Origin: Temnothorax longispinosus
Lineage: Eukaryota > Arthropoda > Insecta > Hymenoptera > Formicidae
Direction of reading: 5' to 3'
Length of the DNA stretch: 64,000 bases
NCBI RefSeq assembly: GCF_030848805.1
Contig: NC_092363.1
Span: 1,736,001-1,800,000 of the forward strand
A program made the translations under genes and the position numbers. Position 1 is the stretch's first letter. Each line of letters begins with the position of its first letter. Shown piece after piece: positions 35,080 to 49,097 of this stretch. The notes beneath the pieces were generated by a model. The model made no database searches. It saw only the letters and a list, made by a program, of their open reading frames with translations, and was not told the origin of the DNA.

Positions 35080-35430
35080 TAATTTCCGCCGCGGCTTCTA
35101 CAGATATCACCCATAATCTCTTCGCGGCGCGACGGCGCGCGCGCGCGCGGGGCCTCTCTTGCCGATGTACTTGCCAAGGTTGCACGGTACTTCGCGACAC
35201 GGTGGATAAAACACACGCGGTCCCGGCCGGTTTCGCATTATTTTTTCCCACTTTTCCCTCGCCTTCGTTCGTGGCCAGACCTACTGACAGTTGTTTAGTA
35301 GGTCTGGCATGCGTGCACGTGCCTCGCGTGCTCGTTAGTCACGTGCACGCCCGGCGGGTACCGTGGGACGGTGGCAGAAGTAGAAAGGAGCCCTGCGCCG
35401 AGCCGCGTGATGGCTCGCCGAAAACCGTAA
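35080..35430. promoter_or_regulatory. CpG-rich patch, possible promoter
   Basis: A GC-rich block including GCGCGCGCGCGCGGG near 35,130 and the sequence around ACTTTTCCCTCGCCTTCG. It lies about 500-850 bp above the upstream-most NAA15 exon seen, a position that would suit a promoter for a shortened transcript. That reading is an inference; no start codon or conserved exon was identified. Confidence 0.25.
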
Positions 35431-36166
35431 ATATCTAGAGCGTACCGCAAAAACCGCTGATTAACCGTGGAAATAATCGCGAGGGATTATTCGCGCGTCT
35501 TACTGTGTTTCGTGTAATCAGGTAATCAGGTATGATCACGGTAACGACTGAGGAGTATGCTGCCGGGAGGAATCGGCATGCGGCAGTCCGGGATGTGACG
35601 TAGTATTCACCTTGATTTTTTTATTAGATAGATCTCTGAAAATCGATTCTAAATTTCTCAGAGAGTTATCTTAATTGAATCCTTCCTCGTGTGATAAGTT
35701 AAATATATCTTGAAAATTGTCGAACTTACATTTCTCAGAGAACTATCTTAACTTTTAAATGCACAATTTTTCATAGCATTCTAAGTGTTTTTTAAGTAAA
35801 TAATGACTGCTTAAGGAATCCTAAACAAATATTTAAAAAAGGACCTTCCCATTTAGAAAGGAAAGAAGGACTTTCTAGTCCTTTTACAGACGTGCAAAGC
35901 CGCGCGTTTTCATAATTTCATAAGGAAGAGTCACTGAGCATCGAAAAGTTGTTCTGCATATATGCAATGCTACGTACTTAAGGGTTAATGAAATCGTTCC
36001 GCGATATAAGTACGATAAGAATAAATATACACAAATCCCATTGTTCTTTCGTCATTAAAAAATATTTTTTTTTTACATTACAGAATAACCGATGCATAAT
36101 TTCCCGAATTTTTCAATAATTTAACATTGGACAAGTTAGTAGCCCGTAAAATAGAAAAATTACAGG

Positions 36167-36407
36167 TACACAGAAAAAAGAATATTCTTGATTTGAAAGT
36201 ATCTTTTATAGTTTCAACGTGGAAATTTTGAAATGAGGTTATACTGTGTTAAACTAAGCAAACTTGCTTGAATAAAATCATTTTATATTTCAACCAAGAA
36301 AAAAAACTCGAAATAAAAAATTGAAATTCTTAATAAGATTTGTAGATTGTTGCGTATATATATATACGAGTATATAAATCTTAATTTGACACATTTTTTT
36401 CTGTGTA
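36167..36407. mobile_element. MITE with CACAGAAAAAA ends
   Basis: About 241 bp with inverted ends TACACAGAAAAAA and TTTTTTTCTGTGTA. TA occurs at both borders, consistent with a TA target site. The interior is AT-rich and holds a TATATATATATACGAGTATA segment. No ORF. Confidence 0.65.
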
Positions 36408-38011
36408 TATGATGTATTTTTCAATGTATACCCCAATATTTTTATCAACTGCCTCGAGAGATCAGTTGATTAATAATCGCTACGCAAAAAAGTGGGGCAT
36501 ATAAAGTTTCGATTGTTGCGCTATAAATCCCTGGGCGTTTACCTTGCTCAGCGGACATCAACGCTTTAATTACCGCCGTATTAATTCGGCATTATAGTGC
36601 GAAAATCACGAGCGCTTTCCAATTATGTAAGGGCCAGTCAATGCGTTATTAGAACGCGGCAGAGAAAGAGACCGCTGCCATGCTCCGTAAATTCGTGAGT
36701 TGTGTAGGCGTTACCTCAGAGAGGATTCACTCGATTCCTTGAAAGGCGATTCCATCTTATTCCTTACATAAGAGTTATTCTACGTGTTATTTCGGCGTCG
36801 GATGCACACGTTGCAATTTGCACGATTTCATACGATTTCAAATTGTCGATACATCGTCTGCGGTATCATCCAAGTAAATTAACTGCACGATATAAGCAGG
36901 CATCATTTTGCTTTTCTTTCAATCAATATTATCCCGTCACGTTTCAATAATTGTTGCGGCGGCAGTGTCCGATATAGAAATGGTAAACTTATATCAAAGC
37001 ACAACGTCTAGATGTGATTCATCGTAATTGGCGCCTATCCGAAGGTTCTTAGTTAATGCTGGACGAGCGCGAAAACTTTCACTATTAATTGGGCATTGGT
37101 ATGCAAGGATTAGCGACGGATTTTTCATCCTTGATGAAGAAAAGGAGGACCTTGAGCGCGCTTAGGAATGTAGAGCAACAGGCGAGCACCAACGTGCGAG
37201 TCTTTTATGCAAATTGCAGCCCTCTATGAATGTGCAATATGTGCGTTAGTCCGCATCGAATTTGCAGCTTTGCGAATTCAAAAATCATTTCAAACGGAAA
37301 ATCCGATCATTTTCTCGTCGATCCGGTCGCGGTCCCCGCGAATCGTCGTGATTTCTTTCCGCAAAACTCGACGGGTCTCTCGGGGAGTCACGCGGCATTT
37401 TTATGCAAATCGCACGGCCGTTTCTCCGCGATGTTACCCATTCGGTAACTTACGCGTAGCGAAATTTCGCAGAAATTTCCAGTCGCGCTTAGAAAGCGCG
37501 ATGCAGGACGATGCACTTCGAAATCAGTGCGGCCGAACTTGGCGCTGATTTATGCGCGATATAACGCGCGCCTTTCGTACGGACGCGGGCGGCGCGGTTC
37601 CGCGAAATTAAACCGTTTCCTCGGTCGCCTTCGAACAACGCGCGACCGCGCCTTTATCGCGCACCGTTATGTCCCACGAGTGATTTGTGTTCCCACGCAA
37701 TTATTGGGACAATTCACGTGATCGATATATTCGCGCCGCATTGCCAATAATTGCTGGCTTGGCTCTCGCAAGCGAGCGAGATGATCGAAATATCGCGTGC
37801 TTTTCCCTCCTCCGCTATTTCTTTGCAAAATCTATCGCGCGCTTCTTTTCTAATTCGTATTCTAATGACGCGTACTGTATGAGGTACTCAGAAACCGTAG
37901 CTTCTCCAAAAATAACGGAACGCAGACCTAGTTTCTTTACTGAATGGGAATAATCGCGCAAGCCTCGAAAAGAACTCGGGAGACTCGTTTTAACTCGTTT
38001 ATATGCAATAA

Positions 38012-38341
38012 CACTGTAAATCCAAGTGTGTTATTTCTACACGCATAAACGTCTAAGGCCCAGTTTCACCAACGTTGATTCTAAGGAGGACAATTAAAAA
38101 GAGACGAACAATGAGTTTAATCGAAGGTTACAGTTAATCGACGTTGGTGAAATTGAGCCTGAAAATGACACATTTGACTAAAGCTCGCGGTTTTACATGT
38201 TTTGTTGCGTGTTAAATTAACACGTTTAATCGTATTAAATTAAAAGTTAATACGTTCAACTGTGTTAAATGATGTGATTTAAAACGGCAAAAAATGTGTA
38301 AGAAGAGCTTCAGTTAAAGTAACACACTTGAATTTGCGGCG
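38012..38341. mobile_element. MITE with AAGTGTGTTA ends, host of a nested foldback
   Basis: The left end CACTGTAAATCCAAGTGTGT and the right end ACACACTTGAATTTGCGG form imperfect inverted repeats of about 24 bp; the outermost mismatches are all transitions. The right half carries repeated TTAAATTAA and TTAATACG-type units. A 103-bp foldback is inserted at 38057-38159. Confidence 0.6.
38057..38159. mobile_element. GGCCCAGTTTCAC-family foldback, nested copy
   Basis: The ends GGCCCAGTTTCACCAACGTT and AACGTTGGT..GAGCC-like right arm (CGACGTTGGTGAAATTGAGCC region at 38139-38159) pair with each other. A short member of the family at 43608 and 49098, inserted into an older MITE. Confidence 0.75.
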
Positions 38342-41300
38342 AACGCGTTGCAAGCATCGACGATATTATTATGACACCCACGGGGTGATTTACGTAATAC
38401 GTTGCAGCCTTCCCGATGCGTTGCAACTTAGTTAGCCCATACGAACGGAATCGCATTTTTAACTCATCTCTATCCGGAATATTCGTGCGGCGTGTATGAA
38501 TTGCACATTTTTCATCATCATGGCATGGATTAGAACAGCTGATCCACCGTGGAAGCTGCGTGATATCGCCCGTTTTTTTCCCTTCCGATTACAGCGATCC
38601 GCGATCCACGCATTTAGTATCGTCTCGCGTGTAGGCGAGATGAGTCGTTGGCGTGTTTTAAACAGAAGCACGATTTCCGAGCCGAGGACGCGTTCGACAC
38701 GAGAGATGCACCGACTTCGTGTGCAACGAATTCAGTCGGATTTACGTCGCGTAAAATAATCGCGATTACGCAAGGGTTGCGAAGAAATTACGGGGGCGGC
38801 GAGGACGGCGCGCGGGGAAAGGATGCCACGCTTTTAAACGCTCCGTCATTAGAAGACAAAGAAAAGGCACGCGAACGACGTCTCTGTTGCTTGTCGTTTT
38901 TGCCGACGCTGCCCTTTAATTGAGCACGTAGGAAACTCGTGAGATTTTAATTACGATTTTAATTTCGCAAAGTGAGTCCCTCCCCGCCGCCAACTTTTCT
39001 CGCGGAGAAGGTCTTCGTCTCTGCGACGTTTTAGAATTGTCATTGAATTAGAATGATTCAATTAAAACGCGACAAACGTAGTAATGAGAGAAGAAACTCC
39101 TGCACGAAGAAATTGCATTGACATAATTGCTGGTCTTATTAATTGTATCTTATTGCATGTCATGTCACAAAATTGACGGGTTATACAATGTGTTAACGAA
39201 CAATATGAAAGTGTGAGACACGCGATATTGATGAAAATAATCGAAATCAATTTCCATCAGGCTTTTCCATCAATTCTCAATACATTTGTGGATCAATTGT
39301 AAATTGTTGCACGAGGAAGTACAAGAAGTTTCATTTTATCACGGTCTTAGGATCTTTTCGAGGAAGTCGGCGATCAGAAATTCAAGAGGTACATCCGAGA
39401 AACCGTTTTCACACCGTCGCAACATAAATCGCGCCGATTTATTACCGCAACAATATAGAATACAGTTCCGGGTCTAGTTCCTGCACGGCGTACATCGCTC
39501 GCAAAAATTCCATCCTTTAATTGCGGATAGATTACATTCTTCCGATACCGATATAATGAACGCCGCGTAACGGAGAGAATAACGGCCGATTAATTACACC
39601 GACTATCACAAATGTTACGCAGCTGTTACCTTGCCGAGCGCAAATCAGTTCCGTTAATGAGTAAAATATGATGATAATTGGTGGAACAATTTCTTTTACA
39701 CCGTATGACATGGCGCACAATCAGCCTACTTACAGGATATACTAATATTTCATACCTAATGTCTAATGTCAGAATAACCGACGATGATGCCGGCAACGGC
39801 CGTGTATAATCGCAAGATTAGGAGTCATTAGTGTAATCGCCGTTTCAGCCCCGTATCTTACCCTGACGAATAGTCGACCTCCGCAGATAGTTCTCCGTTA
39901 CAACGGTTGCCTTTACAGCACAGAGGAGCGTTTATATTAGATCGGCAGAAAAGCGGTACGCCCGTTCGATGAGACGCTTTGATTCTCCCGATAATCGCCG
40001 GTCGCGAACTCGTTAACGCGCCTTACGTCACCCTAATGAGCGGGCAAGGATACGCCACGCACGCCAATATCGTTACGATTCAATCAAAGCAATTATGGAT
40101 ACGAGAATGCGTCGTTCTTTTACATCAAAGAATCCGACCGCCAGCGATTATTACCGAGACACATTTATAGTACCAATTATGTAATAACGGACGAATGCCG
40201 TTTTGCGCATCGAGAATCAAACTCGTTTATTTCCTGCTAAATATTCTCGAGATCTGCATTGTGGTTCTCCTGAAAACCACAAATTTAATTACGAAAATGA
40301 TTTAAGACTTTCACTTTTTCTCCTTTAAATTTAATAAATAATAATCCTTCAAAAAAGTTGCAAAAAATGTTTAACATAAAGTTTGTCCAAAGCACAGATA
40401 TCGAGAGGAAGAGTTACTTTTTCTCAATTTATTCTGCTATTCTGCAAATTCTATATAAAATGACCATTTCAGATATCAGACAGTTGATATATATCTGATC
40501 ATTCTGCTTCTCGGCGCGTTCCAAGATTCTTTGCGAAACACGTTCACACTAACGCGATTCGCGCGAGAACGAAGTGGAAAGTAATAGCGATATCTCTAGT
40601 TTGTAATAAAAGAAACTCGCGCGCGGGAGAAATTGCACCATAATTTCTAACTGCTGCGAAGTATCGCGTCGGCCCGTTATATTCAAGGGTGCCGCGATTA
40701 AATTATTCTCAAGACGGATGTAGCGTTAATTGACAGAGGCGCGGTGTGCTGGGAACACAATTTCTTTACACGCGCGCCTACACAACGCGCAGGAAGCATC
40801 GGGAGTGCACCTACGGTCTTGTCTATGTCAAACCCAAGTCCATTCGCCGTGTCACGGTTACGTACAATTATTTTCAGGCCGAAAACATGATTCACTAGTC
40901 CACGATTGTTTTTAATTTCGACTCTATTTCCGCGCGTTACCTGAAAGACCCGTTTCGCAAGCCAAGCGATCGAAAATAGATTTCGGAAGAAATCGTTTGA
41001 CTCTTTCGCAAATCGCCCGAGTGATATATGGTGTTTATATATGTATATATAGATACACATCATATTTCCTGCGCGTAATAGACGGAGATCATTGTCGCAA
41101 TATCCTGTGCTGAGATCAGTGATTCGTGGAATAGATCTGGACTACAGTCGGTTAGTGGTACGTAAAAAATATGGTTGATCGACCAGCAACACCTCGGCCA
41201 CGAAACATGAATAAGCAAAAAAAATCTTTTATTATTTGGAGCGTTTTTTCGCCAATTTAAAAATAGCACGTAAAAAAAACACCAACTTTACGGTAATACG

Positions 41301-42259
41301 AGAGTATCGATGACTTATAAAGTATGCATATTTATTTATAACACTGTTGCAAGCCCGTTTCCACGAAGGTGCTCTGTTTAAATAAGAGTCAGTGACTCAT
41401 TCGTGGTTGCGTTTTCTCTCTAGACGCTGTTAGTTCGTATATGTAAAATTCTCGGCAAACACATAACTTCCACCTTCAAAATATTTTGAGTGTCATTTAA
41501 GATGTCAAATTTAGCTAAAACACCAAAAAAACGTGCGTGGGACATCTAATATGAGAATTACATTGTCAGAAGAATCGCATAAAAATACGTATGTTAATGA
41601 TATACATAAATAAAAAAGCAACGTATAAGATAGATGACATTTCAGATTGTCATGTTTATGCTCGTTCGTATTAACGTTCACATTCGTTTACATATGCGCG
41701 ACATTCAAAATAAACTCGGAACGATTGTGATGATAATTAGAAGCGTTTTTTTTACAGAATTAATTAAGGCATATCTATTCATCGAAGTATTTTTCTGGGA
41801 CGCCAATCGATGTTGGAACATATGTCAAAAATATACTCGATTGTTCTAACGAACCATACGCGAAAGTGGAAACGGGAAATCGAGCGAAAAATCAATAGCT
41901 GAGCAAGAAACGACTTGGAAAACCGTGTTATTTATTCACCCGGAAAACTGACGCTATACTTTCAGCACCAGATTTGTACGAGCTACATACGAATAATATA
42001 CGTATACGAATATACGAAAGCTATATACGAGCCATTGTACGAGTTATATACGAATCGCGTACATTTTGCTTCTCATACGTGAGCCATCGCTGCACGAAAG
42101 TGTTAATTCTCCCGAACGCCGAAACATTATTAAACAACATCGCGCATTTCGTTACGTAAATCCCGCGCGAGCGAAATCGCTTAATTGCAATTCGTACCTC
42201 CATCGAGCGTGGTGTTAATGATAACATTCCGCCGAATGAGATAGTCCGTGTTGCATTTT

Positions 42260-42880
42260 CCGCGTATTTTATACCTACGCGGGCGAAGCTGAAATTATTT
42301 TCGCGCCCGATACGCCCGGGGAGAGCCGGGTGAAACGGAGAGTGGCTCTCTGTAATCGCTCATTTTGCGCCCGATTCGGGCGATACCATCGGGCCGCGGT
42401 CGAGGTATATCGACGCCCGAAGTAATCGCCCACGTTTCCTGCCGGAGCGTGTGTGGCGGTTGCACCAGCGCGCGGTCTTGTAGCTTGTAGCGCGCGGTGA
42501 AGGGTGCACGCGAATGTTCCACGGGGCAAGTGGGCTAGGCGTGGCTCGCGGGAGAAATAAGAAAGGGACCGGTGTGCCCGTAACACTTGGCCGGTGTGTG
42601 CTCGTTACAACTCTTGCCTGTGTCTATATCGATGTCTGGCATGGAAAGGCCCCCTTACACGAGCATGCAGCGGCGGGCACGGGTGAGCCCGAACGGCTGA
42701 GCACCGGAATGCTGACTTCCCATGGCGAGGAGTTCGCGAACGCCAGGCTCGCCGAACGCAAAGTATTCGTGTGTTTTCCTTCTTTCTTTTTCTTTTCGCC
42801 TCGCCAATTGCAGCATCAAAGACGCCGCGAACGAGGCCGGGTTCGGCGGGTTCCCGCAAAGTAGCAACGGTCCGACAGGA
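42260..42880. promoter_or_regulatory. CpG-rich patch, possible promoter
   Basis: A long CpG-rich block with open frames of 70-116 codons on both strands at once. No frame shows a recognisable motif. Composition alone suggests a promoter or 5' exon of an unseen transcript. Confidence 0.25.
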
Positions 42881-43607
42881 CCGCCTCTTTAAAATTCAGT
42901 CGTTTTAAACCGATAGGCCGCGTATTCGTCCCACGTTGCTTTATCTTAGGATTGTCTTCCGTCTCCAGCATAGAGATGAGAATAATCGGGGTCTCGTCTC
43001 GGGCACACGTCCGAAATCTTTATTTCGCGCGGAAATGTCGCGGTGACTTAATGGGAAAATTGTGACTTGAAACATTTCACGGTATACTTGGATTAAATTA
43101 GATTAATATCTCGAATGTATCGTAACGTTCTGAATGTAGCCTATACTTTGCTCCAGATCACGTAACGGTTCTATAAGGATATTCCAGGCAAAGATCGCGG
43201 AAGATGAAAAAGAACGACCTGCAAAATCTGAATATCAATCGTTATCTGGATATGCGACTTGAATATTAAGTTCTAAATACGAGCACGGTGTTCAAAGTAC
43301 TTCGGCATTGCACGCGCGCTGTTTCCTGTTTGTCAGCAACAAAAACTGCCGCAACCGTATTACGAAACGACATGAGACAGCCACCGACGACGAGTCATCC
43401 TTTTGATACAGAGAAAAAGAGATTTACAATTTCGCTCCCAGAGTAATTTAGAAATAGCTATTGTGTTGGAAATGAAGAATGTAATAGTACTTTATAATTC
43501 AATAATTATCGAATTATAAAGTAAATAAGATTAAGAAATTTTCAATATAAAAGATGAAGCGCTAATAAAAAATTTTAAATAACTATAAAATCAGTGTAAT
43601 GATACTA

Positions 43608-43732
43608 AGGCCTATAGTTCCACAAACGTCGGTTAACTTTTAACCTTAGATTAACTCACTCTTTGGTCTTGTTCTAACTGACCCCCTTAGATAAGGTTAT
43701 AAAAATTAACCGACGTTTGTGGAACTGAACCT
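43608..43732. mobile_element. GGCCCAGTTTCAC-family foldback
   Basis: A 125-bp copy: GTTCCACAAACGTCGGTTAA at the left pairs with TTAACCGACGTTTGTGGAAC at the right (20 bp perfect). TAAG occurs at both borders and may be the target duplication. Confidence 0.85.
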
Positions 43733-43777
43733 AAGTCTATTCTTGCATATAATCTGCATTACTATTAACATAAAAAC

Positions 43778-44032
43778 TAGTCAAACCTCTCTAACTCGAA
43801 CCTCTCCAACTCAAAAACTTTTACAATTCAAATTTTTATTCATTTCTTACAAAAAACTTCCGTAAGTCGAAGAAAAATAACACTCAAAAAATTTATAAAC
43901 GCACCAATTACCTAATTTTACGTCTGCAACTCGAATTATTTCAAAATTGATCTTTATATTTCGGATAAAAACTTCTATAACTCGAATTATTATCTGTTCC
44001 CATGCGGCACTCGAATTGGAGAGGTTTGACTG
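43778..44032. mobile_element. Pogo/Tigger-like MITE
   Basis: About 255 bp. The left end reads AGTCAAACCTCTCTAACTCG and the right end GGAGAGGTTTGACTG followed by TA. CAGTCAAACCTC-type ends with a TA target are characteristic of pogo/Tigger elements. The interior has repeated AACTCGAA motifs and no transposase. It lies 45 bp after the preceding foldback. Confidence 0.75.
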
Positions 44033-47000
44033 TAATTATTACATAAATATATATCTCTGTAAAAAATTGTCTAAGAAGTATTTAAATTAGACGTTTCGAA
44101 ATTTACAAAAAAATATGCCTCTTTATTGTGTGATGTATTTAAAATCGAGCAAAATCGAGCAAGCATTTTAAAAAAGAGATGCCGAAGATTACGCCGTGCC
44201 GCACATTTCTCTCTCTTTCTTACTTGTTACTAATAGACATTACAGATCCGCGCTACGCGCGCGCTATTTAGCTTTAATATTATACCATTATACTATTACA
44301 TTACACTATTAACCCCTTGATACACAAAACTGTCAAAATATGCAATGACAGATGCTCAAGTAAGCGCAGTGAGAAAATCAATCGGCATCACTTATTCTTA
44401 ATGAACGAACAGCGAACGCGAACATTCAGACATTCGCGTTTGTGTCTCTCAGGTTGTTTGTTCTTTTTTTCGGTTGCACTAAACACCAGAACTCGACCAG
44501 ATTCGATGTTTGCTGCATGTAGCAATTTGAGGTTTTTTATTATATCTGTTGAATAACAACGAGACCGTTTGCATTTGCTGTTTGTTCGCTAAGTGTATAC
44601 CCAGCTTTTTACATGGCTTCTTTAAGAGTGGATTTTACGAGGACAGCTCTCGGCAATCTCGGCATGCGATTGCATTATTATGATGATTAGCGCGTCGAAA
44701 TAAAGTCAAGAGTGATGCTCATTCGAAAATAAGGCGATCTAATGAAAATTTATGAGACATCCTGACGACCCACCGGCCAGTGAATCTCCGCATATAATGG
44801 CGCTTCTTAGCGCCTCCGCAGACAACAATAATTCGTTTAACTGCCGTAAGTTACTCCGCCGAGAATGCAATGTCGATGATGAATTAATTTTTCCCGGTCT
44901 CTTTTTTGCGGTTAACGCGGTGGTTCTTTCTGCATTCCGGATTTTCGCAACATTACGCAAAAAATGCAAATTCTTTCATAAAATCCCCGTAAACTGTCAT
45001 AAGCATCCTAATATATCAATATCAGTTAATAATTATATTGTACTATCACTTCTGTTAATTTAATAGTCTTCGTTACTCTGCATCTCATCAGAAATGTGCC
45101 ACTGTGATTTACACACACACATTTACAGAATAAAATCAACTACTTCTGTGATTCGTTATCAGCGATAGTATTCATGTTGCAGGGTAAAGAACACCATGGA
45201 GAATCGCGATTTCTCCGGAATCGCTCGACGCGCGTCAAACGGAGAGATGGTTCTCCCTGTACATACATCAACGCGTAAATCCGCGATTTTATGAGAAAAA
45301 TATGAGAGCTGAAGCTAAACTAATAGGGTCGATTCCGCAGGAAATCATGGGGAAAGCGGACGGACGTGACGGCGACGTGTAGCGTGTCGACGGGCGGCAA
45401 TGACACTTTCGCTGAATGCTCTTCTCCCTAAAGGTCGTTGCACGTGTAAAAAACGGGCAACGCGCCGCTGGAATAACGAACAGCGGAACAGAAACGGGTC
45501 AGTTTTAACTCGAATTTCTAATTCTACGAGCGAAAGGGAAAATCGACTGCAGGAAAGTTATGCGATGCTAATGCCGATGCGTGCGACTTTAGAATTTCTG
45601 CGCGAGATATTCGCAATTTTGAAATTTCTGCAATAAAACTCTGCTTCCCCTTACAGAGAATACAAGGCTTGACCTTCGCATCGTAATGATCAAAACGTTT
45701 TTAACATTTAGCGCAAAAATAGTGTACGACCAATACTTTTCTCAATTTAAAATACCAGAATGTACTTTTAGAAATTGAAAGAAAAGATACTTAATTATGT
45801 TTTAAGAGTATATACCTGTTTGTTTTCTTAACAGCAATATGTTTTTAGATTTCGCATCCTGTCATTTATTTTTGAAATGTCAATTGTCACGGTATACATA
45901 GAACTGTCCGACGAATTGATTGGATGGATTCATAAAGTGTTACAGAATAAAGGACTGACCTACATACAGGTATATCGACGAGGCTCTCGTCGCGCTATTT
46001 TCGAGACAAGAAATAATAGCACGACTTGCAAATTTTCAAAGCATCTGATAACCGAAGCGTTTCTATTTCCGCTCGGAAACGCGACACCCGATAATAAGCG
46101 CCGACTTTGCGCTATCAATCGGAGTCGGAGACGGATGCACGTGTCGCGTGGCATGTGCAACGTTTCGCTCGCGATTGCAGTTTACGCGTAATCCGCGAAG
46201 TAGACATGTGAGAGCATAGTTGGCGAGTAATAGAAACGCGTCATGGTAAGTTGTGCCAACGGTGAATTAACTGCCGTCATCCTTGTGTCATCCTTCGGTT
46301 TCCACCGCCGGATACCGGGAATTCTGAATTTCTTTAACCACGCCGATCGTCTGAGAGATGTGTGAGCGACACGTGCAATCTCACCGCAAGTATAATATGT
46401 CGTATTGTTACAGCCGCAGGCGGATTATGAAACTTTTGTCTTCATGTTCTGATTGTAACAGTGAAAGAATGCGATAATCGAACACTTATGAAGTCAATAA
46501 ATCAGTTTTAACTGTCGGCTACCTGTAAGCTCATTATAGAAATCAATTAGCGGCTTAATTGCTCGTCATTGCCGTAATAACGGGGCGTGTTAGACTCCAG
46601 TTATTCGTTAAACGACAAACAATTGGACACACCCACGGCTATCTTCGTAATCCTCTTAAACAGTCACAATAGACTTTAGAAGAACTAATCAAAAAGTAAT
46701 TTAATTGGAAATGTAATTTAAATGGATCTTCGTGAATAATTACCGGAAATTGAAGAATCCTTTGTAGGACAATTTATTTCCGTAAAAAGTTCGATAATAA
46801 CATATTTATTTAAAGTACATTAAGTTTGAATTGTCATAACATATTTAACATTGGATATGAATATCGTGACTCTTTTCGATATTTAACGCGATTTATATAT
46901 AAGTTAGATAACCCAGATTTTGCATTTAGCGTTAAATAAAGGCGCTAAATAAAGGTGACAATATGCGCCTTGCTTCCTGCAATCTCTATGGATAAAAGCG

Positions 47001-47506
47001 AATGCGTGAGTAAAGTGCATGTTCATTTCACAGTTTCTACGTCCCAGATAAGCACAACAAAGCGACAATAAAGCCTCAGTTAAAAGGCCGTAACGCAGCG
47101 CACGGTCACAGGGAGCAACCTTTTCGCCATGATCTTGAAATTAACCAATTCAACCCAGTTCTCAGCCGCGCTCATTAAGATGCGCGAGAAACTGTCTTCT
47201 CACTTTCGTGTAAAATCGCGGGAAAATGAAGGCGCGCACGATAACGAACAATGGGTCGTACACCTCCGGCGAGAAACACAGGTCGTTTGAGCTCGTGCGA
47301 CGTACAACGAATACGCCGCCTTTCCCCGAAAGAAAAGAATAATAAATGATAACATCTTCCTCTGAATATGAAATGGAAAGTTTCCATCGCGTATTGATAA
47401 TTTGCAAATAATTTGTAGAAACTTGAAGATTACAACTATTTTAATATAATATTTCGTATACGATTATAAACAGTGAGCAAAGGAAGTAGAAAAATCGTCA
47501 AGTATT

Positions 47507-47581
47507 GTGCTATTATAGTATACGTTTTATAATATACTATTAATTTAATACTATTAGTTTAATACTATTAATAGCACAAAT
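47507..47581. repeat. AT-rich palindromic repeat
   Basis: TGTGCTATTATAGTATA at the left and ATACTATTAATAGCACA at the right are inverted. The centre repeats TTTAATACTATTA in tandem. It could form a cruciform or be a small decayed foldback; no target duplication was identified. Confidence 0.55.
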
Positions 47582-49097
47582 TATATATAATTTCAATTGC
47601 ATAATGTTTAGTTGTACGTAATCATTATTTATTGTATAACAATTACGTATTCATTATATTTACATGCCGCAGTATTTCTTATGATCACAGAATTGAACAA
47701 AATTGAATATGTATGTGAAGTATTGACTCAGATTTTAGTATATATACGTCCCATCTCAAGAGATTTCAAACTAAATGCTAAAATTAGATAAGCTAGGGCG
47801 TTGACACTTATTACAATGACCGGGCCAATGTAAAAACACGACGATGTGGGAAGTGAGGACATCGAAAGCCACGATTTCACTATGATCTTGAAGTGTCATA
47901 TACGCCAGGCCGATTCTCAGGAAGTGCCTCGAAGGAAAATCGAGTGATCTTCTCTCGCGATTTCCACTTGCAACTTTCCAACTCATTCACGCTTCTGGTC
48001 TAAAATTCGTGATTCGAAAGGACGATATAAAACATAATAAATACAATGGCGCATTAGAGAATATGAAGTTAATTCGACGAGATTGTGCATCAAGCGAAAC
48101 TGTTCCCGTCAATCTCGTGTGCTAATAAGCACGAACGAAGGATTGACTGAACAATAGGAACATTATATCTATACTTCTCCGAAGCTTGTACACGTGTCTC
48201 TCGCACGTTTTTGATAAAGGCTAATAATATCGTTAATAAAGCTATTCACTTTATTCGCCACTTTATTCATATGCACGTAGTTTTAATATAATACAGCGAT
48301 GCAACCGCGAAATGTCACGAACCACGATCGATTATGCTTAGCGAATCGTATTGGCCAAATAACTGAAGATACCATCTCTTTGACCTCACGATTGACTTGT
48401 AAAAGACTTTTTATTCAATGCCCTGATTTTAAATGTCCTCGTTTAGTATCGACGTTACACATTTTTAGAAAAATCTGCTGCAAGTTTTTTTTTAATAATA
48501 TTTCACTTAAATAAAATTTAAATTTATCAACACAAATAATATTTGATGAAGGAAGGTATCGAAATCGTGATAATCAGACAATTAATATTACAAACATAAT
48601 TGCATATACATAAACTTAAATTTACAGATTAATTACAGAAATAATTCAATGTAGACCAACTTGCAATGAACGACTGAATTATAATATCAGTATTTTGCAA
48701 ATAAATATAAGATATATTAACAAAATGTTTCCAATGAACCATCGCGTCATCGTGGCGGGGGATAGTTCTTTTTGACACGCGATACGTCGAGGTCATCTTT
48801 TCTTTTCAGGCACGACACTCGCGATCAATCTCCCTGACCAATATATTATTCCCAAATGTAGAAGTCCACAAAGTGACTGCGCCCAGACTTTTACAATTCA
48901 ACGACGCGGCGACGCGGCACTTAACAAAATTGGTAACGTGAAGGACAATTAACGTATGCCGACCTTGATAATGCCACGGATCTCTTCAAATGAGTCATTA
49001 CACGGTCAGACGGTCTGAAATAAGCGCACCCGCCGTTCGTTCGCGAGGATCTTGACCGACAGTCGCGATGGCGATCCTTCTTCGAAGCCCGGATGAA

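Noticed and set aside
41974..42060. TATACGAA-rich stretch resembling a tandem repeat
   Set aside because: The unit is irregular in length and spacing, so it is only a low-complexity segment.
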